64,000 nucleotides of DNA from Sphingomonas kyeonggiensis (GCF_030812785.1 NZ_JAUSTJ010000001.1:930001-994000); one strand, 5' to 3'; shown: positions 52,998 through 62,044, counted from the first letter of the stretch. Numbers and translations are program-made. Notes: generated by a model from the sequence alone, not told the origin.

Positions 52998-53025
52998 GCG
53001 CCGCGGGTCATTCCGCGGCGCTTTT
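52998..53025 (+). terminator. Intrinsic terminator after the cytochrome gene
   Basis: GCGCCGCGG pairs with CCGCGGCGC around a six-base loop, and TTTT follows. It lies 30 bases past the stop codon. Confidence 0.8.
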
Positions 53026-53043
53026 GGTTTGGCGCCCCCAGCA

Positions 53044-53961
53044 ATGAGGCAGATGCCGGCGGCCGAATCGCGCCGGTTCTCGACCCGGCTGGTCGCGCGC
53101 CAGGTCTCGGAGCTGCTGCTCGCGCGCAGCCGGCGCGGGCTGGCGCTCGTGCCGCAGGAGCGGCTGGCCGGCTTCGTCTTCGAAGTGGTGCTGGGCGGCA
53201 GCATCGCCCACCATCCCTATCGCGATGCCGCTTCTAGCCGCTGGATCGGCGTCGAGGATGCGGCCACGCTCGGTCGGCCGGTCAACGCCACCGCCATCGC
53301 CCATTCGATGCGCCTGCCGCACACCACGGTGCGGCGCCGGGCGGCCGAGCTGGTCGAGGAAGGGCTACTGGTCCGCGGCGCCAGCGGCTTCAGCGTCGCG
53401 CCCGGCTTTTTCGAAGGCGATGTGCTCGCCCGCCTCGCGGCCGAGGATGCCGCCGATCTGATGCGCATGCTGGGGATCCTCGCCGAGGCGGGCTATGATC
53501 CCGCCATCGCGGCGCTGGATGCCGGCGCCGCGGCCTTGCCGGCCGGCGTGGTCGAGCGGCTGATCCTCGCCTTCAGCCTGCGCGCCTTGGAGACGCTGAC
53601 CGAGCTCTATGGTGATGTGACCGCCGGCACGATCGTCGCCGCGATCACCGCGATCAATGTCCGCCGCGTCACCGAGGATGCCCAGCTCGCCCAGCTCTAC
53701 GCGGCCGAGGACATGCCGCCGCCCGACGATCTGCGCGCGCCGGTGTCGTTGCGCGCGCTCGCCCGAGCGATCGACCTGCCGTTCGAGACCGTCCGTCGCC
53801 GCGTCTCTGCGCTGGTCGCTGCGGAGCTCGTCGCCTGGAAGGATGGCGGGGTGTTCGTGCCGATGCGGGTGATGCTGGACGATCGCCATGTCGCCAACAA
53901 CCGGCGCATCACCCTGCATTTCGATCAGATGCTCGCCACGCTCGCAGCTCTGGCGGGCTAG
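53044..53961 (+). CDS. Protein with two winged-helix-like segments
   Basis: This 305-residue protein has two similar DNA-binding-like segments. The first is TAIAHSMRLPHTTVRRRAAE with LVEEGLLVR (about residues 83-112); the second is SLRALARAIDLPFETVRRRV with ALVAAELVAW (about 235-264). They look like tandem winged helices with a helical linker and no effector domain. No signal peptide. It may be a regulator with two operator contacts in one chain. The start at 53044 is the first ATG after the terminator. Confidence 0.72.
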   Translation: MRQMPAAESRRFSTRLVARQVSELLLARSRRGLALVPQERLAGFVFEVVLGGSIAHHPYRDAASSRWIGVEDAATLGRPVNATAIAHSMRLPHTTVRRRAAELVEEGLLVRGASGFSVAPGFFEGDVLARLAAEDAADLMRMLGILAEAGYDPAIAALDAGAAALPAGVVERLILAFSLRALETLTELYGDVTAGTIVAAITAINVRRVTEDAQLAQLYAAEDMPPPDDLRAPVSLRALARAIDLPFETVRRRVSALVAAELVAWKDGGVFVPMRVMLDDRHVANNRRITLHFDQMLATLAALAG

Positions 53962-54063
53962 CGCCTTTGACCCATTTTGGCAGGCCGTTCGATTGCTTCC
54001 ACGGCCTCCGGTAAACTACGTAAAATCCGACAAATAAAGCCGCATGGCCAGGGGGTTGGGCGC

Positions 54064-55149
54064 ATGGGGAATTTACCGTCTTCGGACGGATTGAATGCCG
54101 GCGAGTGGCGCGATCTCGGCAGTGTGGAAGCGCCGGCCGCCGGCCCTGCGCCTGTGGCCCGGCGGCTCTCCGCGACCAGGCTCCACCTCAATGCCCGGCC
54201 CGCCAGCTTGGCGGTGGAGCGCGAGCGGGCCCGCGAGATCGTCGGCCTGGTGAAGGACAGCGTCACCGCGACCTTCTCGGACATCCGGTTCGGCCGGAAG
54301 ATCCAGGCCGCTAACCTCGCGCCAATGGTCTCGGCGATCGCCGCCTCGGTGGCGCGCAGCCCAACCGCCCTGCCCAGCGTCACCCGCATCAAGCTGCATG
54401 ACGAATATACCTATCTCCATTCGGTCGCGGTCTGCGGGCTGATGATCGCACTCGGCAACAAGCTGCGGCTGAGCCCCGAACTCACCCAGGAGATCGGCCT
54501 GGCCGGGCTGCTCCACGATATCGGCAAGGCGCGGATCGACGCAGACCTGCTCAACAAGCCCGGCCCGCTCGACCTCGACGAATATGGCCGGGTCCAGGCG
54601 CATACGCTGCGCGGCTATGAGCTGCTGCGCGATTCGGGGATCGAATCGGAAATAGCGCTCGACGTCTGCCTGCATCATCACGAGCGGATCGACGGCAGCG
54701 GCTACCCTTCCGGCATCTCGCAGGAGACGCTGAGCATCCATGCCCGGATGGCGGCAGTGTGCGACGTGTTCGATGCGGTGACCTCGAACCGGGCGTACAA
54801 GCGCAGCTGGTCGCCCGGCGCGGCGCTCGACTGGATGATGGGGACGACCGGCCATTTCGACCCGCGCGTGCTGCGGGCGTTTCGCGGGCTGCTCGGCGTG
54901 TTTCCGGTCGGCGCGCTGGTGCTTCTCGAGAGCCAGCGCCTCGCGGTGGTGATTGACGAGCCGGCCGAGTCGCCGACCACGCCCGACGTCGCCGTCTTCC
55001 TCTGCGCGGCCACGAAGCGCGAACTGGCGCCGGTGCGGGTGAGCACCCGCTCCGATCCGATCATCGGGCTGGAAGTGGCATCGAAATGGGCGCTCGACGA
55101 TTTCGAGGCGAAGCGCGAACGGCTGCTGGACGAATTCGGCCCCGCCTAG
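54064..55149 (+). CDS. HD-GYP domain phosphodiesterase
   Basis: This 361-residue protein has an N-terminal DUF3391-like segment and an HD-GYP domain, the cyclic di-GMP phosphodiesterase family. The metal residues are present: His119 (EYTYLHS), HD in LHDIGK (151-152), the HHHE at 204-207 and GYP in DGSGYP (213-215). It degrades cyclic di-GMP and so influences motility and biofilm choice. It has no receiver or membrane part. It starts at the ATG at 54064; the frame upstream is not family-like. Confidence 0.92.
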   Translation: MGNLPSSDGLNAGEWRDLGSVEAPAAGPAPVARRLSATRLHLNARPASLAVERERAREIVGLVKDSVTATFSDIRFGRKIQAANLAPMVSAIAASVARSPTALPSVTRIKLHDEYTYLHSVAVCGLMIALGNKLRLSPELTQEIGLAGLLHDIGKARIDADLLNKPGPLDLDEYGRVQAHTLRGYELLRDSGIESEIALDVCLHHHERIDGSGYPSGISQETLSIHARMAAVCDVFDAVTSNRAYKRSWSPGAALDWMMGTTGHFDPRVLRAFRGLLGVFPVGALVLLESQRLAVVIDEPAESPTTPDVAVFLCAATKRELAPVRVSTRSDPIIGLEVASKWALDDFEAKRERLLDEFGPA

Positions 55150-55162
55150 CTAGGGGAAGGCC

Positions 55163-55558
55163 ATGGCCTCGCAACTCGGTCCCGAACTCGCCATCCGCCT
55201 GCGCCGCGCTGCGTTCAACCGCGCGCTGGCCGAGGCCGACCTCGCCGCGATCGGGCCGATCCTCGCGCAGGATGTTGTGCTGGTCGCGGGCACCGATTCG
55301 GCGCTGATATCGGGGCGCAAGGCGCAGCTGCTCGCCTGGAAGCGCGAGTTCGCCGTCAAGGACCGCAGCATCTACACCCGCACGCCCGAGACGATCCTCG
55401 CCTCGCCGGTCGAGCCGATCGCCTTCGAGCATGGCGCCTGGCAGGGCGTGTCGGCGGCGAGCGGGGCGGTGCAGGCCTCGGGGACCTACACCGCTAAATG
55501 GCGCAAGCTCGGCACCGACTGGATGATCGAGGCCGAGCTCTACCTCACTCTGGCTTGA
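55163..55558 (+). CDS. NTF2-like/DUF4440-type small protein
   Basis: This 131-residue protein has the cone-like NTF2 fold pattern: an N-terminal helix (LRRAAFNRALAEADLAAIGP), a middle FxRT-like strand, and a C-terminal AKWRKLGTDWMIEAELYLTL ending with the family KxxxxW motif. SnoaL/DUF4440-type proteins act as small-molecule binders or isomerases; function here is unknown. It follows the HD-GYP gene by 13 bases with AGGGGAAGG before the ATG. Confidence 0.8.
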   Translation: MASQLGPELAIRLRRAAFNRALAEADLAAIGPILAQDVVLVAGTDSALISGRKAQLLAWKREFAVKDRSIYTRTPETILASPVEPIAFEHGAWQGVSAASGAVQASGTYTAKWRKLGTDWMIEAELYLTLA

Positions 55559-56471
55559 TCACCGTCTCCGGCTTGTCGATCCCCGGGCGCGGCCGCGCGA
55601 TCACCGTGTGGTCCTTGTCCTTCCAGAAGTCCTGGACGATCTGCCAGCCCTCTTCCGCGGTCTCGCAGAAGTGGAACAGGTCGAGATCCTTGGGCGAGAT
55701 CACGCCTTCGTCGCACAGCGCCTCGAAATTGACGACGCGGTTCCAGAATTCCTTGCCGTAGAAGATCACCGGGATCGGCTCGATCTTGCCGGTCTGGATC
55801 AGCGTCAGCAGCTCGAACGATTCGTCGAACGTGCCGAAGCCGCCCGGGAACACCGCCACCGCGCGCGCGTGCAGCAGGAAGTGCATCTTGCGCAGCGCGA
55901 AATAGTGGAACTGCATCGACAGGCCGGGGGTGACGTACGGGTTCGGCGCCTGCTCGTGGGGGAGCAGGATGTTGAGCCCGATCGTGTCCGCGCCCACGTC
56001 GCGCGCACCACGATTCGCCGCTTCCATGATCGACGGGCCGCCGCCCGAGGTCACCACGAAGTGGCGATTCCCCGCCTCGTCGAGCGGGAAGTTGGAGGCG
56101 AGGCGGCCCAGCTCGCGGGCGACGTCGTAATATTTGGACTTCTCGACCAGCCGTCCGGCGATCTTCTTCTGCTGCGGCGTCTCGGCCAGCTCAAGCAGCG
56201 CGCCGGCTTTCTCCGGCTCGGGGATGCGCGCCGATCCATAGATGACGAAGGTCGACTTGATGTGCGCCTCGTCGAGCAGCAGCTGCGGCTTGAGCAGCTC
56301 CAGCTGGAAGCGGACCGGGCGAAGGTCGTCGCGCAGCAGGAAGTCCATGTCCTGGAAGGCGAGGCGGTAGGCGGGATGCTCGGTCTGGGGCGTGCCGCTG
56401 TGCGTGTTGGCGTGTTCCACTTCCTGCTGGGCAGGGCGGAAGACGCGGCTCGGAACTTTCGTATCGCTCAT
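55545..56471 (-). CDS. LOG-family Rossmann-fold protein (TIGR00730 type)
   Basis: This 308-residue protein belongs to the LOG (lonely guy)/TIGR00730 group, long form with an N-terminal extension. It has VTSGGGPSIMEAANRGARDV and the PGGFGTFDESFELL motif with the conserved Glu. Members hydrolyse nucleoside monophosphates such as cytokinin precursors, though bacterial roles vary. The start is the ATG at 56471. It is convergent with the NTF2-like gene, overlapping by 14 bases. Confidence 0.85.
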   Translation of the reverse strand: MSDTKVPSRVFRPAQQEVEHANTHSGTPQTEHPAYRLAFQDMDFLLRDDLRPVRFQLELLKPQLLLDEAHIKSTFVIYGSARIPEPEKAGALLELAETPQQKKIAGRLVEKSKYYDVARELGRLASNFPLDEAGNRHFVVTSGGGPSIMEAANRGARDVGADTIGLNILLPHEQAPNPYVTPGLSMQFHYFALRKMHFLLHARAVAVFPGGFGTFDESFELLTLIQTGKIEPIPVIFYGKEFWNRVVNFEALCDEGVISPKDLDLFHFCETAEEGWQIVQDFWKDKDHTVIARPRPGIDKPETVIKPE

Positions 56472-56507
56472 TTAGACCCGCTTAGGCCGATCGCGGGCGC
56501 CCTGCAA

Positions 56508-57182
56508 TCAGCGACAAAACGGCCCCCGCCCCATGTCGAGGTGCAGGTGGTTGTAGTGCGCCGCATTGTAATCGGGGCTCAGCACCGTCGCGAAGCGCTT
56601 GCAGGCCGATCCGTGGATCGTGTCGAGAAAGGCGCGGACCTGCTGGTCTCCCGTCCGCCAGTCGCGCTCGATCGTGATCCGGCGCCCATCGGCGAGGATG
56701 AATCCCGACACGTCCACCGCATTGGCCAGGCCATGCTCGGACATGCGCTGCGCCGATGCCGCGCCATTGCCGATGATCCCGCGGCACGAATAGGTGCCAT
56801 AGGTCTCGACCTTGACCAGGTCGCTGCCCAGCATCTGCCGCGCCGCGGGAACCACCGCGAAGCGCACCCAGGCGGTGAAGCTGCGTGCCAGCCCGCATTT
56901 CATCGACTTGAGCCCGGTCACCGGCACGCCGATGTCGAGCAGCTGCACCGCCCCGGTGACCACGCAGCCGCTGCCGAAATCGCGGTCGGGCAGGGCGGAG
57001 TAGCGCACCCTTTCACGGGAGAGATCGGCGAAGCATTGCTGCGTCTCGCGCGGGGTCGGGCCGTTCAGGGTTATCGGTCCACCCGGCCGCTCGCGAATCG
57101 GTGTCGGGGCAGGACGATCGTCACCCCCGCCGAACATGCAGCCGGCAAGGATCAGGGGCAGGAACAGGCCGAAAACGCGCAT
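56508..57182 (-). CDS. Extensin-like (EipA/EipB-type) lipoprotein
   Basis: This 224-residue protein has a lipoprotein signal (ILAGCMFG), a Pro/Arg linker and the extensin-like C-terminal domain, a fold related to LAS peptidases: SMKCGLARSFTAWV, SEHGLANAVDVSGF and the end YNHLHLDMGRG, with the His/Asp pattern of metal-dependent murein enzymes. It may act on the cell wall. The start at 57182 was chosen for the lipobox; the frame upstream lacks a signal. It follows the LOG gene in operon-like spacing. Confidence 0.78.
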   Translation of the reverse strand: MRVFGLFLPLILAGCMFGGGDDRPAPTPIRERPGGPITLNGPTPRETQQCFADLSRERVRYSALPDRDFGSGCVVTGAVQLLDIGVPVTGLKSMKCGLARSFTAWVRFAVVPAARQMLGSDLVKVETYGTYSCRGIIGNGAASAQRMSEHGLANAVDVSGFILADGRRITIERDWRTGDQQVRAFLDTIHGSACKRFATVLSPDYNAAHYNHLHLDMGRGPFCR

Positions 57183-57249
57183 GGTACGTATCCTAGCAGC
57201 ATCGTCGTACGACATGGTTAACGTCAGAAATGTGCGCAGAGCGCGCATT

Positions 57250-57285
57250 TTGCGCAATTGACTTTCACGGGCTCGCCGCTAGGGC
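57250..57285 (+). promoter_or_regulatory. Predicted serC promoter with TTGCGCAA site
   Basis: TTGACT (57258-57263) and TAGGGC (57280-57285) are 16 bases apart. The octamer TTGCGCAA (57250-57257) directly adjoins the -35 box and recurs in the inverted repeat at 4082-4113. Transcription would start near 57292. Confidence 0.5.
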
Positions 57286-57291
57286 CGTCGG

Positions 57292-57341
57292 CGGGCCACG
57301 CGGTCCCAACGCCGCGCGCGCTCTCTGTAAGGAGAGACTAC
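57292..57341 (+). promoter_or_regulatory. serC leader with hairpin over the ribosome site
   Basis: CTCTC (57321-57325) pairs with GAGAG (57332-57336), whose GGAGAG is the ribosome binding site, around TGTAAG. A stem that covers the Shine-Dalgarno sequence could switch translation. A serC-leader RNA motif is known in alphaproteobacteria; whether this matches it must be tested by covariation search. Confidence 0.4.
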
Positions 57342-58502
57342 ATGACTGATTCGACTGCCGCCGACGCCACCCTTGCGCCTGTCGCAAAGCCCGCCACCAA
57401 GCCGGCGCGTCCCTATTTCTCCTCCGGTCCCTGTGCCAAGCCTCCGGGCTGGTCGCCCGAGAAGCTCGCCACCGAGTCGCTCGGCCGCTCGCACCGCTCG
57501 AAGATCGGCAAGACCCGCCTGCAGTACTGCATCGACCTGATGCGCGAGGCGCTCCGTCTGCCCGACACCCACCGCATCGGCATCGTGCCGGGCTCGGACA
57601 CCGGCGCCTTCGAAATGGCGATGTGGACGATGCTCGGCGCCCGCGGCGTGACCACGCTTGCCTGGGAATCGTTCGGTGAAGGTTGGGTCACCGATGCGGT
57701 CAAGCAGCTCAAGCTCGAGCCGAATGTCGTCCGCGCCGATTACGGCCAGCTGCCCGATCTCGACAGCCTCGACTGGTCGACCGACGTGCTGTTCACCTGG
57801 AACGGCACCACGTCGGGCGTGCGTGTGCCGGACGGCGAGTGGATCCCGGCGAACCGCGAGGGCCTGACCTTCGCCGACGCCACCTCGGCGGTGTTCGCCT
57901 ACGACCTGCCCTGGGAGAAGATCGACGTCGCCACCTTCTCCTGGCAGAAGGTGCTGGGCGGTGAAGGCGCGCACGGCGTGCTGATCCTCGGCCCGCGCGC
58001 GGTCGAGCGCCTCACCGAATACACCCCGTCCTGGCCGCTGCCCAAGGTGTTCCGCCTCGTCTCGAAGGGCGCGCTCGCCGAGGGCGTGTTCAAGGGCGAG
58101 ACGATCAACACCCCCTCGATGCTCGCCGTCGAGGACGCGATCTTCGCGCTCGAATGGGCCCGCGGTCTCGGCGGCCTCGAAGGGCTGATCGCCCGTTCGG
58201 ACGCCAATGCCGCCGCGCTCGACAAGATCGTCGCGGCACGGCCTTGGCTCGGCCATCTCGCCGAGCTGCATGGCATCCGCTCGAAGACCAGCGTGTGCCT
58301 CACCGTGGCCGGCGCCGACGAAGCCTTCATCAAGAAGCTCGCCGGCCTGCTCGAGAAGGAAGGCGCGGCGTACGACGTCGCCGGCTATCGTGATGCCCCG
58401 CCGGGCCTGCGCATCTGGTGCGGCGCCACCGTCGACTCCGCCGATATCGAGGCGCTCGGCCCTTGGCTCGACTGGGCCTACGCCACCGCCCGCGCTTCCT
58501 GA
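57342..58502 (+). CDS. serC: Phosphoserine transaminase
   Basis: SerC (386 residues) converts phosphohydroxypyruvate to phosphoserine with PLP. The family core begins RPYFSSGPCAKPPGWSPEKL, and the PLP lysine lies in FSWQKVLGGEGAHG. An N-terminal Ala/Thr/Pro extension of about 20 residues precedes the fold. AAGGAG lies before the ATG at 57342. It is followed by serA across a palindromic repeat. Confidence 0.96.
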   Translation: MTDSTAADATLAPVAKPATKPARPYFSSGPCAKPPGWSPEKLATESLGRSHRSKIGKTRLQYCIDLMREALRLPDTHRIGIVPGSDTGAFEMAMWTMLGARGVTTLAWESFGEGWVTDAVKQLKLEPNVVRADYGQLPDLDSLDWSTDVLFTWNGTTSGVRVPDGEWIPANREGLTFADATSAVFAYDLPWEKIDVATFSWQKVLGGEGAHGVLILGPRAVERLTEYTPSWPLPKVFRLVSKGALAEGVFKGETINTPSMLAVEDAIFALEWARGLGGLEGLIARSDANAAALDKIVAARPWLGHLAELHGIRSKTSVCLTVAGADEAFIKKLAGLLEKEGAAYDVAGYRDAPPGLRIWCGATVDSADIEALGPWLDWAYATARAS

Positions 58503-58511
58503 TCCTGTGCC

Positions 58512-58589
58512 GTGCTCCTGCGAAAGCAGGAGCCCAGGATCACACACGACTTCCATAGAAACTCTGGGCTCCTGCTTTCGCAGGAGCAC
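58512..58589. repeat. REP-type inverted doublet, CTCCTGCGAAAGCAGGAG class
   Basis: GTGCTCCTGCGAAAGCAGGA plus GCCCAG faces a right arm of its complement (58564-58589) ending in CTTTCGCAGGAGCAC. The core GCGAAAGC is shared with the main family but the flanks are changed in a base-paired manner. It lies between serC and serA. Confidence 0.85.
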
Positions 58590-58612
58590 CGGCTCTCCGA
58601 AGGAGCACCCAA

Positions 58613-60190
58613 ATGCCCAAGGTACTGATTTCCGACAAAATGGACCCCAAGGCCGCCGAGATCTTCCGCGCGCGCGGCGTCGAGGTCGACGAGATCACCG
58701 GCAAGACCCCCGAAGAATTGAAGGCGATCATCGGCCAGTATGACGGCCTTGCCATCCGCTCGTCGACCAAGGCGACCAAGGAAATCCTCGAAGCCGCGAC
58801 CAACTTGAAGGTCATCGGGCGCGCCGGCATCGGCGTCGACAATGTCGATATCCCCGCCGCCTCGGCGCTCGGCATCGTCGTGATGAACACGCCGTTCGGC
58901 AACTCGATCACCACCGCCGAGCATGCCATCGCGCTGATGTTCGCGCTCGCCCGCCAGCTGCCCGAGGCCGACGCGTCGACCCAGGCCGGCAAGTGGGAGA
59001 AGAACCGCTTCATGGGCGTCGAGCTGACCGGCAAGACGCTCGGCCTGATCGGCGCCGGCAATATCGGCTCGATCGTCGCCGACCGTGCCCAGGGCCTCAA
59101 GATGAAGGTCGTCGCCTTCGATCCGTTCCTCACCCCCGAGCGCGCGATCGAGATGGGCGTGGAGAAGGTGTCGCTCGACGACCTGCTGCTGCGCGCCGAC
59201 TTCATCACGCTGCACACCCCGCTCACCGACCAGACCCGCAACATCCTGTCGGCCGAGAACCTCGCCAAGACCAAGCGCGGCGTGCGCATCATCAACTGCG
59301 CGCGCGGCGGCCTGATCGACGAGGCGGCGCTCAAGCAGGGCCTCGAATCGGGCCATATCGCCGGCGCCGCGCTCGACGTGTTCCAGGTCGAGCCCGCCAA
59401 GGAGCATCCGCTGTTCGGCACGCCCAACTTCGTCTCGACCCCGCACCTCGGCGCCTCGACCACCGAAGCGCAGGTCAATGTCGCGATCCAGGTCGCCGAG
59501 CAGATGGCCGATTTCCTTGTCTCGGGCGGCGTCACCAACGCGCTCAACATGCCGAGCCTCTCGGCCGAGGAAGCCCCGCGCCTCAAGCCGTACATGGCGC
59601 TGGCGGAGAAGCTCGGCAGCCTGGTCGGCCAGCTCGCGCATGGTGAGCTTCGCAACATCGCGATCGAGAGCGAAGGCGCCGCCGCCGAGCTCAACCAGAA
59701 GCCGATCGTCGGCGCGGTGCTCGCCGGGCTGATGCGCGTCCATTCAGACACGGTGAACATGGTCAACGCGCCGTTCCTCGCCAAGGAGCGCGGGCTCGAC
59801 GTGCGGGAAGTCCGCCACGACCGCGAGGGCGATTACCACACGCTGGTCCGCGTCACCGTCGGCACCGCCCAGGGCGATCGCTCGGTCGCCGGCACGCTGT
59901 TCGGCAACGCCGCGCCGCGCCTGGTCGAGCTGTTCGGCATCAAGGTCGAGGCCGATCTCGCCGGCCATATGCTCTACATCGTCAATGAGGACGCGCCGGG
60001 CTTCATCGGCCGGCTCGGCACCACCTTGGGCGAGGCGGGCGTCAACATCGGCACCTTCCACCTCGGCCGCCGCGAAGCGGGTGGCGAAGCCATCCTGCTG
60101 CTCTCGGTCGACGACGTGGTCAGCGAGGAACTCCTCGCCAAGGTCCGCGCCCTCCCGGGCGTGAAGACCGCGATGGCGCTGACGTTCTGA
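58613..60190 (+). CDS. serA: Phosphoglycerate dehydrogenase
   Basis: SerA (525 residues) starts serine synthesis by oxidising 3-phosphoglycerate. It is the long form: a catalytic and NAD domain (GLIGAGNIGSIVADRA, NCARGGLIDE, and HLGAST with the catalytic His), an intervening ASB domain, and a C-terminal ACT domain (LYIVNEDAPGFIGRLGTTLG). The start at 58613 follows GGAGCACCC. It lies 110 bases after serC. Confidence 0.97.
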   Translation: MPKVLISDKMDPKAAEIFRARGVEVDEITGKTPEELKAIIGQYDGLAIRSSTKATKEILEAATNLKVIGRAGIGVDNVDIPAASALGIVVMNTPFGNSITTAEHAIALMFALARQLPEADASTQAGKWEKNRFMGVELTGKTLGLIGAGNIGSIVADRAQGLKMKVVAFDPFLTPERAIEMGVEKVSLDDLLLRADFITLHTPLTDQTRNILSAENLAKTKRGVRIINCARGGLIDEAALKQGLESGHIAGAALDVFQVEPAKEHPLFGTPNFVSTPHLGASTTEAQVNVAIQVAEQMADFLVSGGVTNALNMPSLSAEEAPRLKPYMALAEKLGSLVGQLAHGELRNIAIESEGAAAELNQKPIVGAVLAGLMRVHSDTVNMVNAPFLAKERGLDVREVRHDREGDYHTLVRVTVGTAQGDRSVAGTLFGNAAPRLVELFGIKVEADLAGHMLYIVNEDAPGFIGRLGTTLGEAGVNIGTFHLGRREAGGEAILLLSVDDVVSEELLAKVRALPGVKTAMALTF

Positions 60191-60203
60191 CGACACAAAT
60201 CCC

Positions 60204-60281
60204 GTCATCCCGGCGAAAGCCGGGATCTCAGGCGATGGCGCCGTGCCCGCCGCACGAGATCCCGACTTCCGTCGGGATGAC
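60204..60281. repeat. REP-type inverted doublet, GTCATCCCGG class, decayed
   Basis: The left arm is identical to the element at 41053, but the right arm has several substitutions (CCCGACTTCCGTCGGGATGA). It shares the CTCAGGCGATGGCG spacer. It lies between serA and hisZ. Confidence 0.85.
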
Positions 60282-60302
60282 GGAATGTTCTAGGGGGACG
60301 GG

Positions 60303-61403
60303 ATGAGCGGCTTACTTCCCGAAGGCTTTCACGATCGCCTCCCCCCCGCGGCCGATGCCGCGACCCGGCTCGAATCCCGCGTGCTCGGCGTTGCGCGCGC
60401 CTATGGCTATGAGCAGGTCGATCCGCCGCTCGCCGAATTCGCCGACGAGCTGAGCGCCCGCCTCAAGGCCGCGGGCGGGTTGCGCGACGCGGTGCGCTTC
60501 GTCGATCCGGTGTCGCAGCGCACGCTGGCGATCCGCCCCGACATAACCGCCCAGGTCGGGCGTATCGCCGCCACCCGCATGGGCCACCACCCGCGCCCGG
60601 TGCGCCTCTCCTATGCCGGCCCGGTGATCAAGCTCTCAGCCTCCGAGCTCGATCCACTGCGCGCCACCCGCCAGATCGGCGCCGAGCTGATCGGCCTAGA
60701 CACCGTCGCCGCCGCCACCGAAGTGGTGCGCGTTGCGATCGAGGCGCTGCAGGCGGGTGGAGTCGAAGGCATCGCGCTCGACTTCACGCTGCCCGATCTG
60801 GTGGATTGCCTGGCCGATGGCAGCCTGACGCCCGCCCAGCTCGCGACGCTGCGCGACCGCCTCGACGCCAAGGACGCCGCCGGGGTCGCCGCGATCGATC
60901 CACGCTACCTGCCGCTGATCGAAGCCGCCGGCCCGTTCGACGCTGCGATCGAGCGGCTGCGCGCGATCGATGCCGGCAAGGCGCTCGCCACAAGGCTCGA
61001 CGGCCTTGCCGAGATCGCCGCCAGCATCCGGGGCCAGGCCGCGCTCACCCTCGATCCCACCGAGCGCCACGGCTTCGAATATCAGAGCTGGCTCGGCTTC
61101 TCGCTCTTCGCCCGCGGGGTGCGCGGCGAGATCGGCCGCGGCGGCACCTATACGATCCTGCACGGCAATGGCCGCGAGGAAGCCGCGGTCGGCTTCTCGC
61201 TCTATGCCGATCCGATCCTCTATGCCGGCATCGGCGCCGGCGATCGCCGCCGGCTGTTCCTGCCCTTCGGCACCCCCGCCGGCATCGGCGCGAAGCTGCG
61301 CGAAGAGGGCTGGGTGACGGTCGCCGCGCTCGAGGAAGACGATACGCCCGAGGCGCAGCTGTGCACCCATCTGCTGCGCGACGGGGCGCCGGCGGTAATT
61401 TGA
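60303..61403 (+). CDS. hisZ: ATP phosphoribosyltransferase regulatory subunit HisZ
   Basis: HisZ (366 residues) is a histidyl-tRNA synthetase paralogue that has lost aminoacylation and activates the short HisG in histidine synthesis. It shows the class II core FVDPVSQRTLAIRPDITAQV (motif 2-like) and the later GRGGTYTILHG. It lacks the C-terminal anticodon domain. It lies 110 bases after serA. No hisG is in the window. Confidence 0.9.
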   Translation: MSGLLPEGFHDRLPPAADAATRLESRVLGVARAYGYEQVDPPLAEFADELSARLKAAGGLRDAVRFVDPVSQRTLAIRPDITAQVGRIAATRMGHHPRPVRLSYAGPVIKLSASELDPLRATRQIGAELIGLDTVAAATEVVRVAIEALQAGGVEGIALDFTLPDLVDCLADGSLTPAQLATLRDRLDAKDAAGVAAIDPRYLPLIEAAGPFDAAIERLRAIDAGKALATRLDGLAEIAASIRGQAALTLDPTERHGFEYQSWLGFSLFARGVRGEIGRGGTYTILHGNGREEAAVGFSLYADPILYAGIGAGDRRRLFLPFGTPAGIGAKLREEGWVTVAALEEDDTPEAQLCTHLLRDGAPAVI

Positions 61404-61435
61404 TCCTGATCTCTCTACACGGCCTGACAAACGCA

Positions 61436-61462
61436 GCGCTGCGGAGCCGAGGCTCGCAGCGC
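61436..61462. terminator. Strong hairpin between hisZ and a convergent gene
   Basis: GCGCTGCG plus AGCC pairs with GGCT plus CGCAGCGC, with a one-base bulge and a tight loop. There is no clear T-tract, so it may act as a stabiliser or a bidirectional terminator. Confidence 0.35.
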
Positions 61463-61487
61463 CGCGCTCGTTTCCAGCGGTTAGATT

Positions 61488-61853
61488 CTATCCATCATTG
61501 CAAAGGCGCGATTTCGCGGTGCAATTGTCCCCGAACGGATTGTAGCCGGGAAGATCGATAAGGAACATTCCGCCGCCGCCGCCGCCCGAGCCGCCACCGC
61601 CGCCGATGGGCTCGCCCGAACCAGGAAGTCCGCTGCCGTCGCTGCCGCCGCTAACTTGATAGTCGTAATATGCCAAGGCAGCGTAGTAGCATTGTTCGTA
61701 GCTTGGATATGCCAAGTCAGCCCATCTGTTATTGTCGCACTGCTGCGATGCATAAGTAGCTGAATCTGGATAATCCGGCTTGGCCAAGGCTGTTGTGGGG
61801 ATTGAGGAGAAAGACACGATTGCGAGCATCGCCGAGGTAATTGATTTCCTCAT
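61488..61853 (-). CDS. Gly-rich small secreted protein in an AT-rich patch
   Basis: This 121-residue protein has a signal peptide cleaved after ALA. The mature protein has a Tyr-rich part with cysteines (YASQQCDNNRWADLAYPSYE, QCYYAALAYYDYQ), a Gly/Ser-rich linker of about 25 residues, and a C-terminal part with two more cysteines (DNCTAKSRLC). Four cysteines suggest two disulfides. GGAGA precedes the ATG at 61853. Its codons and the upstream DNA are clearly richer in AT than the neighbours, which suggests transfer. No family is recognised. Confidence 0.72.
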   Translation of the reverse strand: MRKSITSAMLAIVSFSSIPTTALAKPDYPDSATYASQQCDNNRWADLAYPSYEQCYYAALAYYDYQVSGGSDGSGLPGSGEPIGGGGGSGGGGGGMFLIDLPGYNPFGDNCTAKSRLCNDG

Positions 61854-62016
61854 TATATCATCTCCAGATTGCGCCCATCTTATTGACTGATGCCATAAGC
61901 ATTGGGGTGTGATGATACATGCGTAAATATCGTCGTCGTGCAAAGTATATTTGTAATATTTGGCTGAGATTATAAGCCATTATGAAGCATTGTTGCTTGC
62001 TTCGTGTGCTTGGCGA

Positions 62017-62044
62017 TCTGCCCGGACGATTGTCCGCAGGCAGA
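62017..62044. terminator. Hairpin downstream of the mannitol dehydrogenase gene
   Basis: TCTGCC plus CGGAC pairs with GTCCG plus GGCAGA around GATT. It is placed 30 bases past the stop of the minus-strand dehydrogenase gene. No T-tract is present. Confidence 0.35.
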
